Source of the DNA: an uncultured Holophaga sp.
GTDB lineage: Bacteria > Acidobacteriota > Holophagae > Holophagales > Holophagaceae
NCBI RefSeq assembly: GCF_963677305.1
Contig: NZ_OY781925.1
Location: forward strand, 495,501-559,500
Length of the DNA stretch: 64,000 nucleotides
Reading direction: 5' to 3'
Under the pieces are notes generated by a model. The model was given only the letters and a program-made list of their open reading frames with translations. It was not told where the DNA came from and ran no database searches. Position 1 is the stretch's first letter. Every line of letters starts with the position of its first letter. The position numbers were made by a program, and so were the translations under genes. Positions 17,235 through 24,403 of the stretch are shown piece by piece.

Positions 17235-17238
17235 CCGG

Positions 17239-17266
17239 GGGGCTTGATCAAGGGTTGATCAGCCCC
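17239..17266 (-). promoter_or_regulatory. Hairpin directly upstream of the second KimA-like gene
   Basis: Between the two importer genes GGGGC-T-TGATCA and TGATCA-GCCCC form an 11-bp stem with one bulge and a 5-nt loop. It ends about 5 nt before the downstream start codon, where no clear Shine-Dalgarno is seen. It could be an intercistronic processing hairpin, a weak terminator or a translational control element. Confidence 0.5.
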
Positions 17267-17274
17267 AGGATGGG

Positions 17275-19218
17275 TCATTCTCCCGGGGAGTCCAGGTGGT
17301 AGGGGATGGAAATGACCACGGTCCGGGGTCGGGCCAGGAGCATGGCCTTGAGGCGCCAGGCGGTCTGGTTGTGGAGCAGGTTGCCCCACCAGCGATCCGG
17401 TACGAACTCGGGGAGGATGATGGTGGTGGTGCACTCCGGTTCCGCCTGGGCCATCCGCTCCAGTTCATCGATGATGGGCTCCACCACCTTGCGGAAGGGG
17501 CTGTTGAGCACCCGGAGGGGGATGCCCTCACAGTATTTGTGCCAGTCGGCCTCCAGCTTGCCCCGCTCGGGGCTGGGGCGACCGTGGTCATCGGGGAAGT
17601 CCACGGTCAGGGCCTCCACTTCGCGGTTGCCGGCGATGGACTTGGCATAGCGCAGGGCCTCCACGGTGCCCCGGTGGATCTTGGAGACGAAGATGACCAC
17701 CCGGTTGGGCCTGGCGTAGATCTCCTCTGTGCGGCTGGCGGCCAGGCGGGAGCGGACGGAGACGTAGTGGCGGTGGATGCGGATGTAGAGCCACACCAGA
17801 GCGGGGATCAGGAGGACGACGATCCAGGTGCCATGGATGAATTTGGCCAAGCCGATGTCCAGCATCACGGCGCCAGCGGCGGTGGCGCCCAGGAAGTTGA
17901 TCACGGCCTTGAAGCGCCAGTTCTTCTCCAGGTGGCGGTGTCTGGACCAGTGCACCACCATGCCCGCCTGGCTGAGGGTGAAGCCGAGGAAGACGCCGAA
18001 GCCGTAGAGGGGCAGCAGCAGGTCGGTGTTGGCGTGGCAGACCCAGACCAGCACGCAGCTGATGAGGGTCAGGAAGATGATGCCGTTGCTGAAGACCAGG
18101 CGGTCTCCCCGGCTGGCCAGCTGCTTGGGCATGTAGCCGTCGGCGGCCATGATGGCGCTGAGGCGGGGGAAGTCGGCATAGGCCGTGTTGGCGGCCACCA
18201 CCAGGATGGCGAAGGTGAAGCCCTGGGTGAGGTAGTAGAGCAGCTTGGGAAGCCCGGCCACCGGGGCGCCGTAGATGGCCTTGATGAGCTTGGAGAGCAG
18301 GGTCTCCGCCACCTGCGAGGCGTCCTCGCTGTGGATGTAGGTGACCCCGAACTTGTGGGCCAGGATCGTGATGCCCAGGAAGGTGCAGCCCAGGATGATG
18401 ATCATGTAGGTCATGGTCCGGGCGGCGTTCCTGGCGGAGGGCTCCTTGAAGGCCTGGATGCCGTTGGAGATGGCCTCTACGCCTGTCAGGGCGGTGCAGC
18501 CCGAGCTGAAGGCCCGCATGAAGATCCAGATGACCCCGAGGATCGAGGCATGGGTGGCCATCCGGACCGACTGGTGGACCTGGGGGGCAGAGGGGCCTCC
18601 GCCCAGCATCACCTTCACGAAGCCCGTTCCCAGCAGGAGGGCCATGAGCAGGATGAACCCATAGGTGGGCACGGCGAAGAGGGCACCGGATTCCTTGACG
18701 CCCCGGAGGTTGGCGACGCAGATGAAGAGGGTGCAGATGATCGTCAGGCTCACGTTCCAGCCATCCATGGCCGGAAAGGCGGAGGTGATGGCGGAGACGC
18801 CAGCGGAGACCGAAGCCGCCACCGTCAGGATATAGCCCGTCAGGAGTGCTGCACCGGCGGTCAGGGCCGAGAGCTCGCCCAGGTTCTCTTTGGCGACAAT
18901 GTAGGCGCCGCCGCCGCCGGGGTAGGCCAGGATGGTCTGGCGGTAGCCCACGCCCAGAATCACCAGGAGCACCACGATGCTGAGGGCGACGGGGACGGAG
19001 AGACCGAAGAGGGCCAGGGCGGCCCCGCCGGCCGCGGCGCCCGCCGCACCGCTCAGGTTGCTGGAGAGGCTCGCCATGATCTCCTGGGTGGCGTAGGCCA
19101 CCGAGGAGAGGGCGTCCGAGCTGAAGACGGAAAGGCCGACGAAGTTGCCGATCCTGGTATGGCTCGTCTCGTCGCTGGCGAGGCGGCGGCCGAGGAGTAT
19201 GCGTCTGATGTCAAGCAT
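17275..19218 (-). CDS. KimA-like potassium importer (APC superfamily), copy 2
   Basis: 647 aa from the ATG at 19218 (MLDIRRILLGRRLASDE). A TTG 30 nt upstream also keeps the frame open, but the ATG matches the start of the neighbouring paralogue. It has the same architecture as copy 1: FSSDALSSVAYATQEIM, GYRQTILAYPGGGGAYIVAK, 12 membrane segments, then a cytoplasmic domain with VVIFVSKIHRGTVEALRYAKSIAG. The two genes are clearly a tandem duplication. KimA-type importers are c-di-AMP-inhibited in Firmicutes. No c-di-AMP riboswitch is recognisable in the 60 nt upstream. Confidence 0.82.
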   Translation of the reverse strand: MLDIRRILLGRRLASDETSHTRIGNFVGLSVFSSDALSSVAYATQEIMASLSSNLSGAAGAAAGGAALALFGLSVPVALSIVVLLVILGVGYRQTILAYPGGGGAYIVAKENLGELSALTAGAALLTGYILTVAASVSAGVSAITSAFPAMDGWNVSLTIICTLFICVANLRGVKESGALFAVPTYGFILLMALLLGTGFVKVMLGGGPSAPQVHQSVRMATHASILGVIWIFMRAFSSGCTALTGVEAISNGIQAFKEPSARNAARTMTYMIIILGCTFLGITILAHKFGVTYIHSEDASQVAETLLSKLIKAIYGAPVAGLPKLLYYLTQGFTFAILVVAANTAYADFPRLSAIMAADGYMPKQLASRGDRLVFSNGIIFLTLISCVLVWVCHANTDLLLPLYGFGVFLGFTLSQAGMVVHWSRHRHLEKNWRFKAVINFLGATAAGAVMLDIGLAKFIHGTWIVVLLIPALVWLYIRIHRHYVSVRSRLAASRTEEIYARPNRVVIFVSKIHRGTVEALRYAKSIAGNREVEALTVDFPDDHGRPSPERGKLEADWHKYCEGIPLRVLNSPFRKVVEPIIDELERMAQAEPECTTTIILPEFVPDRWWGNLLHNQTAWRLKAMLLARPRTVVISIPYHLDSPGE

Positions 19219-19279
19219 GGGCACCCGGAGAGACGTACAAGTCTCCAATTATCCTCTGCTCTGAAAGCAATTCACCTGT

Positions 19280-20182
19280 TCATGGCAATCTTGACGAAAT
19301 TTTTGATGCTCGTCGCAGGGCCTCGATGAGGTGCTGTTGGCTGGGGGTGACAGGCCAAATCCACCGTTCCCAGTGGTTGATGTCTCCGAGGACCTCCATG
19401 GGGTCCAGCCCCGCCAGGGGATCGCTGAGGGTCAGGGGTGTGTCTGCGCGGAGTTGACGAAGCCAGTCGGTCTCCCCGGAGGCGAGGGAGATGGGGCTCT
19501 CCCCGTGGATCACGGCCCGGTCATGGACCAGGCAGAGCCCGGCCCCGGAGTCCCGGAGCAGGCTCAGGTGGCTCTCCAGGATCCGCCGTATCCAGGCGTC
19601 CAGGGCCTGATCGAGGGAGTCCGGGATGTCCGGGTCCTCCTCCCAGGGAGAGACGCCATGGAAGGCCTGCTCGATGATGCGCTGGGCCGTGACCCCCAGC
19701 TGCCCCATCCAGTTGGCGTCCACTACCAGCCCCGGGCGATGCCTGTCGAGCCAGGCCTCCAGGGCCAGGGGCCGGGGGGTGTGGCTCTGGAGGAGGCCGG
19801 CCAGGCGCCGGGCGCCCACCTTGGGATCCCGGAGCTGCTCCGTCCCCGTACGGCGGGCCGAGCGCAGAGCCAGGGCCCGGAGTCCGGCAAGGGACCCGGT
19901 GGCGTCCTCGAAGATCCAGGGGGGCCAGCGTCGCCAGCGGAGGGAGGTGAGGAGGCGGCTGGAGGGATCCAGGTCCCAGCCGGTGGTGCCGGGCGGGGCT
20001 TCATCCCAGGGGATCTCCAGACCGCTCCCCGCCCCGAGGATGAGCACCGGGCGCCCTTGGGGGGCCTCCCGGAGCGCCTCCCCGATGAAGGCCCGGACCC
20101 TCCGGATGTGGCTCCGCCACTCCCGGCTCCGGCGGCGGAGGAAGCTGCACTGCTCCTTGAGAAAGTCGGTGGGGAGGCTCAC
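19280..20182 (-). CDS. Putative SAM-dependent methyltransferase-like protein, function unknown
   Basis: About 300 aa. Near residue 45 the segment VLILGAGSGLEIPWDE looks like methyltransferase motif I, and TTGWDLDPSSRLLTSL like the following acidic-loop strand. After residue 90 nothing is familiar; there are many Trp and Arg residues and a helical C-terminus. The GTG at 20182 is chosen because an ATG at 20230 would overlap the divergent lipA start, but no good ribosome site precedes either. Divergent from lipA and convergent to nothing; the KimA-like pair follows on the same strand. I do not recognise the family. Confidence 0.6.
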   Translation of the reverse strand: MSLPTDFLKEQCSFLRRRSREWRSHIRRVRAFIGEALREAPQGRPVLILGAGSGLEIPWDEAPPGTTGWDLDPSSRLLTSLRWRRWPPWIFEDATGSLAGLRALALRSARRTGTEQLRDPKVGARRLAGLLQSHTPRPLALEAWLDRHRPGLVVDANWMGQLGVTAQRIIEQAFHGVSPWEEDPDIPDSLDQALDAWIRRILESHLSLLRDSGAGLCLVHDRAVIHGESPISLASGETDWLRQLRADTPLTLSDPLAGLDPMEVLGDINHWERWIWPVTPSQQHLIEALRRASKISSRLP

Positions 20183-20228
20183 GGTGAGGATTCTACCGGA
20201 GGAGCAGCGGGCGCTGTACCTTGGGGGC

Positions 20229-21107
20229 ATGGGCCCTCAGCCGCAAACCCCCCTCCCCGGTCGCCTGCCCGACTGGATCACCCGGGAACGGACCCGGCTT
20301 TCGGAACTCCATGCCATGAAGGCGCGCCTGCGGGCCGCCGGGCTCCACTCTGTCTGTGAGGAGGCCCGCTGCCCCAACCGGGGACACTGCTTTGCGCGGG
20401 GCACGGCCACCTTCCTCCTCCTGGGCGACCGCTGCACGCGGAACTGCGGCTTCTGCGCCATTGGCCACGGCGTGCCCGCTCCGCCCGATCCGGAGGAGCC
20501 CCAGGCCATCGCCCGGACCGTGGCCTCCCTGGACCTGAGGTATGTCGTGCTCACCTCCGTGACCCGCGATGACCTGTCCGATGGAGGCGCCGGGCACTTC
20601 GCCCGGAGCATCCGGGCCATCCGGGATCTTCGCCCCGGCGTGGGGATCGAGGTGCTGACCCCTGATTTCCAGGGTTCCCGGGCTGCCCTGGAGACGGTTC
20701 TGGAGGCGGAACCCGCGGTCTTCAACCACAACCTCGAAACCGTCCCCCGCCTCTACCCCGGGGTCCGTCCCGGCGCGGATTTCGCTCGCAGCCTGGGGCT
20801 TCTGGAGGCTGCCGGGGGGCGGGTCACCAAGACCGGACTCATGCTGGGGCTCGGGGAGACCCGGGAGGAGCTCCTGGATGTCTTCGGGATCCTCCTGGAT
20901 GCTGGGGTGCGGAGGCTCACCCTGGGGCAGTACCTCCGTCCCACCCTGGCCCAGCTCCCGGTGGAGGCCTACCTGCCTCCCGAGGTCTTTGAGCGGCTGG
21001 GGGAACAGGCCCGGGAAATGGGCTTCGAGCGGGTCCAGTCAGCCCCCCTGGTCCGCAGCAGCTTCGAGGCCGGGGGGGATTCGGCAAATCCCGCCGGGTG
21101 TCCGTGA
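20229..21107 (+). CDS. lipA: Lipoyl synthase
   Basis: 292 aa. Radical SAM enzyme that inserts two sulfurs into protein-bound octanoate to make lipoate. Both iron-sulfur clusters are encoded: the auxiliary CEEARCPNRGHC (Cx4Cx5C) near residue 43 and the radical SAM CTRNCGFC (Cx3Cx2C) near residue 72. LTSVTRDDLSDGGA, VFNHNLETVPRLY, KTGLMLGLGE and the QYLRPT segment are typical. The C-terminal serine that ligates the auxiliary cluster is in VRSSFEAG (usually RSSY). The ATG follows TTGGGGGC. A longer upstream frame runs across the divergent gene and was rejected. No lipB is in the window. Confidence 0.96.
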   Translation: MGPQPQTPLPGRLPDWITRERTRLSELHAMKARLRAAGLHSVCEEARCPNRGHCFARGTATFLLLGDRCTRNCGFCAIGHGVPAPPDPEEPQAIARTVASLDLRYVVLTSVTRDDLSDGGAGHFARSIRAIRDLRPGVGIEVLTPDFQGSRAALETVLEAEPAVFNHNLETVPRLYPGVRPGADFARSLGLLEAAGGRVTKTGLMLGLGETREELLDVFGILLDAGVRRLTLGQYLRPTLAQLPVEAYLPPEVFERLGEQAREMGFERVQSAPLVRSSFEAGGDSANPAGCP

Positions 21108-21179
21108 CTTCCGTGTAACATTCGTGTCTCCATTCCTCTCCCTGACGGGGGCCCAGGGTATCCTTGGGGCGGAGGAAGC

Positions 21180-21827
21180 ATGTCTTTCAATGCCATCTTG
21201 AAGTGGATCAAGCCGAGGGAAGTGGTCTTCTTCGACCTGCTCGAGCAGTCCGCATCCAACGTCCTCGAGTCCGCCCGCGCCTTTGACCGCGGTCTCCGTT
21301 CCGTCCCCGTGGGGGACTGGGCGGCCTTCCGCCGTTCCATCAAGGAGCTGGAGCACCAGGGGGACGAGACGACCCACACCATTCTGGACCGCCTGGACAA
21401 GACCTTCGTCACCCCCCTGGAGAAGGAGGACATCCGGAGTCTTGCCCATGTGCTCGATGACATCGTGGACTGCATTGACTCCATCGCTGAGCGGCTGGTG
21501 ATCTACCGGATCACCAAGATCCCGGTCCCCTTCCAGGACATGAGCGCCCTGGCGGTGGAGGCATCCGGTGAACTCCTCAAGCTGATCAGCGGCCTGCGGA
21601 AGCTCACCGACACCTCGGAGCCCCGCTCCCGGATCCGGCTCATCAAGGAGCTGGAGAACCACGCGGACACGGTTTACCACCAGGCCCTGGGGGAGATGTT
21701 CGAGCGCAACCTCGAGGTGATCGAACTCATCAAGTGGAAGGAGCTCTTCGACACCATGGAACGCACGGTGGATGCCATCGATCTGGCGGCGCAGGTGGTG
21801 GGCTCCACCATCATGAAGAACGCCTAG
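21180..21827 (+). CDS. PhoU-like DUF47 protein (Pit accessory factor)
   Basis: 215 aa, all-helical, matching the DUF47/TIGR00153 PhoU-like family. Landmarks are FDLLEQSASNVLE near residue 20, the LEHQGDETTHTILDRLDKTFVTPLEKEDI motif near 55-85 (shortened here) with its metal-binding acidic/His residues, and DCIDSIAERL. These proteins pair with low-affinity phosphate transporters and probably gate them. The pit gene begins 8 nt after the stop, so the two form an operon. GGAGGAAGC precedes the ATG. Confidence 0.93.
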   Translation: MSFNAILKWIKPREVVFFDLLEQSASNVLESARAFDRGLRSVPVGDWAAFRRSIKELEHQGDETTHTILDRLDKTFVTPLEKEDIRSLAHVLDDIVDCIDSIAERLVIYRITKIPVPFQDMSALAVEASGELLKLISGLRKLTDTSEPRSRIRLIKELENHADTVYHQALGEMFERNLEVIELIKWKELFDTMERTVDAIDLAAQVVGSTIMKNA

Positions 21828-21835
21828 GGGCCGCG

Positions 21836-22846
21836 ATGCTGCACTACATTCCGCTGACCCTGATCATCATCGTCATGCTCGCCTGGGTGATGGACTACAT
21901 CAATGGTTTCCACGACACGGCCAATGCCATCGCCACCGTGGTCTCCACCGGCGTCCTCCCCGGGCGGATCGCGGTCCTCATGGCTGGCATCCTCAACTTC
22001 GTCGGCGCCCTCATGGGCACCCAGGTGGCCACCACCATCGCCAAGGGGGTGGCGGACACCCAACTGGTCATCCCCGCTGTGGTGGTGGCGGCGCTCCTGG
22101 CGGCCATCATCTGGAACCTCTTCACCTGGTGGTTCGGCATCCCCAGCAGCAGCAGCCATGCCCTCATCGGCGGACTCGCCGGCGCGGTGGTGGCCCATGC
22201 CGGCTACCGGGCCCTCCACTGGACCAAGCTCAAGGAGATCGGCGCCTTCATCGTGATCTCCCCGGTGATGGGCTTCATCATCGCCTCGGTGCTGATCATT
22301 CTGATCCTGTGGATCGTCCGGCGGAAATCCCCGGCCAAGGTCAACTTCGCCTTCCGCAAGCTCCAGCTGCTGTCCGCCGCGGCCATGGCCTACACCCACG
22401 GCCTGAACGACGCCCAGAAGGCCATGGGCATCATCTGCCTCGGCCTCATCACCTACAAGTTCCTGCCGGGCGGTGCAGCCAAGGTGGTGGTGCCCATCTG
22501 GGTCAAGCTGGGCTGCGCCATCATGATGGGCCTGGGCACCGCCACCGGCGGCTGGAAGATCATCAAGACCCTGGGCCACCGCATCGCCAAGCTCCGACCC
22601 ATCCATGGCTTCGCCGCTGAGGCCGCCGGGGCCATCGTCCTCTTCACCACTGGTCACCTGGGCATCCCGGTGAGCACCACCCACTGCATCACCGGCGCCA
22701 TCATGGGCGTGGGGGCCAGCATGAATGCCTCAGCCGTGAAGTGGGGCTTGGCGGGGAACATCGTGGTCGCCTGGGTGCTGACCATCCCCGTGAGCGCTGC
22801 CCTGGCGGCCATCCTCTTCAGGATCGTGGCGCCTCTGATGATGTAG
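21836..22846 (+). CDS. pit: PiT family inorganic phosphate transporter
   Basis: 336 aa from the ATG at 21836. An upstream in-frame region is the reading-frame shadow of the PhoU-like gene. The protein is polytopic and carries the duplicated PiT signature: DYINGFHDTANAIATVVSTGV near residue 20 and YTHGLNDAQKAMGIICLGL near 185. IPSSSSHALIGGLAGA and IPVSTTHCITGAIMGVG are the paired re-entrant substrate loops. It exchanges metal-phosphate or H+/Na+-phosphate across the inner membrane. Second gene of the DUF47-pit pair. Confidence 0.95.
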   Translation: MLHYIPLTLIIIVMLAWVMDYINGFHDTANAIATVVSTGVLPGRIAVLMAGILNFVGALMGTQVATTIAKGVADTQLVIPAVVVAALLAAIIWNLFTWWFGIPSSSSHALIGGLAGAVVAHAGYRALHWTKLKEIGAFIVISPVMGFIIASVLIILILWIVRRKSPAKVNFAFRKLQLLSAAAMAYTHGLNDAQKAMGIICLGLITYKFLPGGAAKVVVPIWVKLGCAIMMGLGTATGGWKIIKTLGHRIAKLRPIHGFAAEAAGAIVLFTTGHLGIPVSTTHCITGAIMGVGASMNASAVKWGLAGNIVVAWVLTIPVSAALAAILFRIVAPLMM

Positions 22847-22867
22847 CACTCCTTCCCTGCTGAAAGG

Positions 22868-22906
22868 ACCGCCGCTCCGCAACCCTGGGCGGCGGTTCTG
22901 CTTTCA
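22868..22906. terminator. Terminator between convergent pit and polyferredoxin genes
   Basis: ACCGCCGC / GCGGCGGT stem with a 13-nt loop, followed on the plus strand by TCTGCTTTC, and on the minus strand flanked by CCTTTC. Located in the 57-nt gap between two convergent stops; it could serve both. Confidence 0.7.
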
Positions 22907-23539
22907 TGGGCGGGTTTCCACCCGGATGGCGGGGCGGGTGGTGATGCAGCCGAAGACGCAGAGCCCGCAGCCCGTGCAATGCTCCTCGGACACCTGGGGG
23001 CGGGGGACCTGGCCTTCCCCGGGGGCGAGCATCCGGATGGCCTCTCCGGGATAGGGGCAGCGATCCTCGCAGGTCCGGCAGGGCTGGCCCGGTTCCTCGC
23101 CCTTCGGGTAGGTCACGCAGCGTTCGGGGTTGACCACCGCCAGCCCCATCTGGACAGCCCTGGGACCCTCAACGGGCTCTCCGTCGAGGGTCCGCCTGGG
23201 CCAGACGAGGGCGCCATCCGGGCAGGCGCCGACGCAGGGCAGGTCCTCGCAGAGGAAGCAGGGCATGCTCCGCGGGGAGATGAAGGGGGTGCCCATGGCC
23301 AGGGCCGCCCGGGGCGGGGCCGTCTGGATGGATCCCTGGGGGCAGGCCAGCATGCAGGCATCACAGCGGGTGCAGGTGGTGAGGAAGGCCAACTCATCAA
23401 GGGCCCCCGGGGGACGGAGCAGCCCCGGACCGGCGCTCACCACGGCCTCTTCGACCTGCTCGGCCACGAAGCCAGCGAAGAGCTTGCCCAGGGACCTGAG
23501 GAAGTCCCCCCGGTCGTGGGGCCCGTCCAGGCGGCTCAT
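22904..23539 (-). CDS. NapG/NapF-like four-cluster [4Fe-4S] polyferredoxin
   Basis: 211 aa from the ATG at 23539, which overlaps the stop of the next gene upstream (ATGA). Four cysteine clusters are visible in order: CTRCDACMLACP near residue 56, CFLCEDLPCVGACP near 92, CVTYPKG...CRTCEDRCP near 140-165, and CTGCGLCVFGC near 190. This is the cluster pattern of NapG/MauM-type ferredoxins, which pass electrons between quinol or cytoplasmic donors and redox enzymes. No Tat or Sec signal is seen, so it is probably cytoplasmic. No Nap or Mau enzymes are nearby. The coupled partner is an ASADH-like protein. Confidence 0.85.
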   Translation of the reverse strand: MSRLDGPHDRGDFLRSLGKLFAGFVAEQVEEAVVSAGPGLLRPPGALDELAFLTTCTRCDACMLACPQGSIQTAPPRAALAMGTPFISPRSMPCFLCEDLPCVGACPDGALVWPRRTLDGEPVEGPRAVQMGLAVVNPERCVTYPKGEEPGQPCRTCEDRCPYPGEAIRMLAPGEGQVPRPQVSEEHCTGCGLCVFGCITTRPAIRVETRP

Positions 23540-24357
23540 GCCAGGCTCAGGACCCGGAGTGTGGGCCTGAGGATGCCCCAGAGGATGGGGTCGAAGCCCA
23601 AGGTGAGGACGGCGTTGCGCCCCTCCGTGCCCAGGTGGAGATGGGCCAGGAGCTCGGCGCTGATGGCCACATCCCTGGAGCTGGGGGGGGCTTCCACCCA
23701 CTTGACCCCCTGGGGGGCCTCCAGGGCCCGGATGGCCTGACCTTCCCGGGCGCGGAGGTGGAGGATGAGGATCTCGCCGTGGAAGACCGGCACCTTCACC
23801 TCCACCAGACTGCCCCGGGCGACCTGGGGCAGGACCTCGAAGGCGGCTCGGTAGCCGAGTTTACTGATGTCGGGGTCCTTGCCCTGCAGGAGGTCGACGG
23901 ACTGCTCCATGAGGCCGTCCAGCCCCTGGTCTCCCAGGTGCCCGATAGAGCGCAGGTGGGTGCCAGCCACCTCGCCGAAGCCCTCGAGAAGCTGGGGGAG
24001 GAGGGCCAGTACCTGCTCCAGGGCGGGTCGGGCGCGATAGGCCGTGCGTCCTGCCTCCCACTCCCCGGCGAGGGGCATGGGTTCCAGCTTGGGGTTGCTC
24101 TCGGGCCGAAGATCGAGGATCCGCCCGGGGAAGGCCTCAAGAAGGGAGGGATCCTGGGGGGCGTCCGCCAGGATCGCCAGATCCAGATCCGCCAGGAGCT
24201 CGGGGGTGGGGGCGAAGACCACCAGATCCCCCTCCTCCTCTTCGCGACTCAGGGCTCCGGTGGCAAGGGGCAGCACCGAGCAGTCCTGCGGTTCCAGGGA
24301 TCCGACAAGCTCACGTCCGAGGAGGGTTTGGGCGCCGATGACGGCCAGTTTCAGCAT
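23536..24357 (-). CDS. Aspartate-semialdehyde-dehydrogenase-like protein without the catalytic cysteine
   Basis: 273 aa, about 60 shorter than ASADH. The N-terminus LKLAVIGAQTLLGRELVGSL is the NAD(P)-binding start of the ASADH/USG-1 family. Downstream, LRSIGHLGDQGLDGLMEQ and LVEVKVPVFHGEILILHLRA correspond to the dimerisation-domain landmarks. The SNPGC active-site loop is absent: the only cysteine in the protein is Cys26 in the N-terminal strand region. So it resembles the enzyme but should not be catalytic by the known route. AAGGTAG precedes the ATG. It is co-translated with the polyferredoxin gene, and a TATAAT lies upstream in an AT-only stretch. Confidence 0.78.
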   Translation of the reverse strand: MLKLAVIGAQTLLGRELVGSLEPQDCSVLPLATGALSREEEEGDLVVFAPTPELLADLDLAILADAPQDPSLLEAFPGRILDLRPESNPKLEPMPLAGEWEAGRTAYRARPALEQVLALLPQLLEGFGEVAGTHLRSIGHLGDQGLDGLMEQSVDLLQGKDPDISKLGYRAAFEVLPQVARGSLVEVKVPVFHGEILILHLRAREGQAIRALEAPQGVKWVEAPPSSRDVAISAELLAHLHLGTEGRNAVLTLGFDPILWGILRPTLRVLSLA

Positions 24358-24369
24358 GGGGCTACCTTG

Positions 24370-24389
24370 ATTAAATATTAATAATTATA
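24370..24389 (-). promoter_or_regulatory. AT-only island with TATAAT -10 upstream of the ASADH-like gene
   Basis: Twenty consecutive A/T bases. On the minus strand TATAAT (24389-24384) is a perfect -10 lying about 27 nt before the start codon. No convincing -35 is found 16-18 nt upstream. The island shares the 11-mer ATTAATAATTA with the one at 3360-3381. Confidence 0.5.
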
Positions 24390-24403
24390 CCCTGATGGGG
24401 CTT

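Noticed and set aside
17219..17274. c-di-AMP (ydaO) riboswitch before a KimA-like gene
   Set aside because: The gap is only 40 nt and the upstream region of the first copy is about 60 nt; the riboswitch is over 100 nt and none of its conserved core is seen.
21100..21130. Possible Pho box: CCGTG repeated at 21102, 21111 and TCGTG at 21122
   Set aside because: Spacing is irregular (9 and 11 nt), the first unit lies in the lipA stop region, and the units do not match a known PhoB box.
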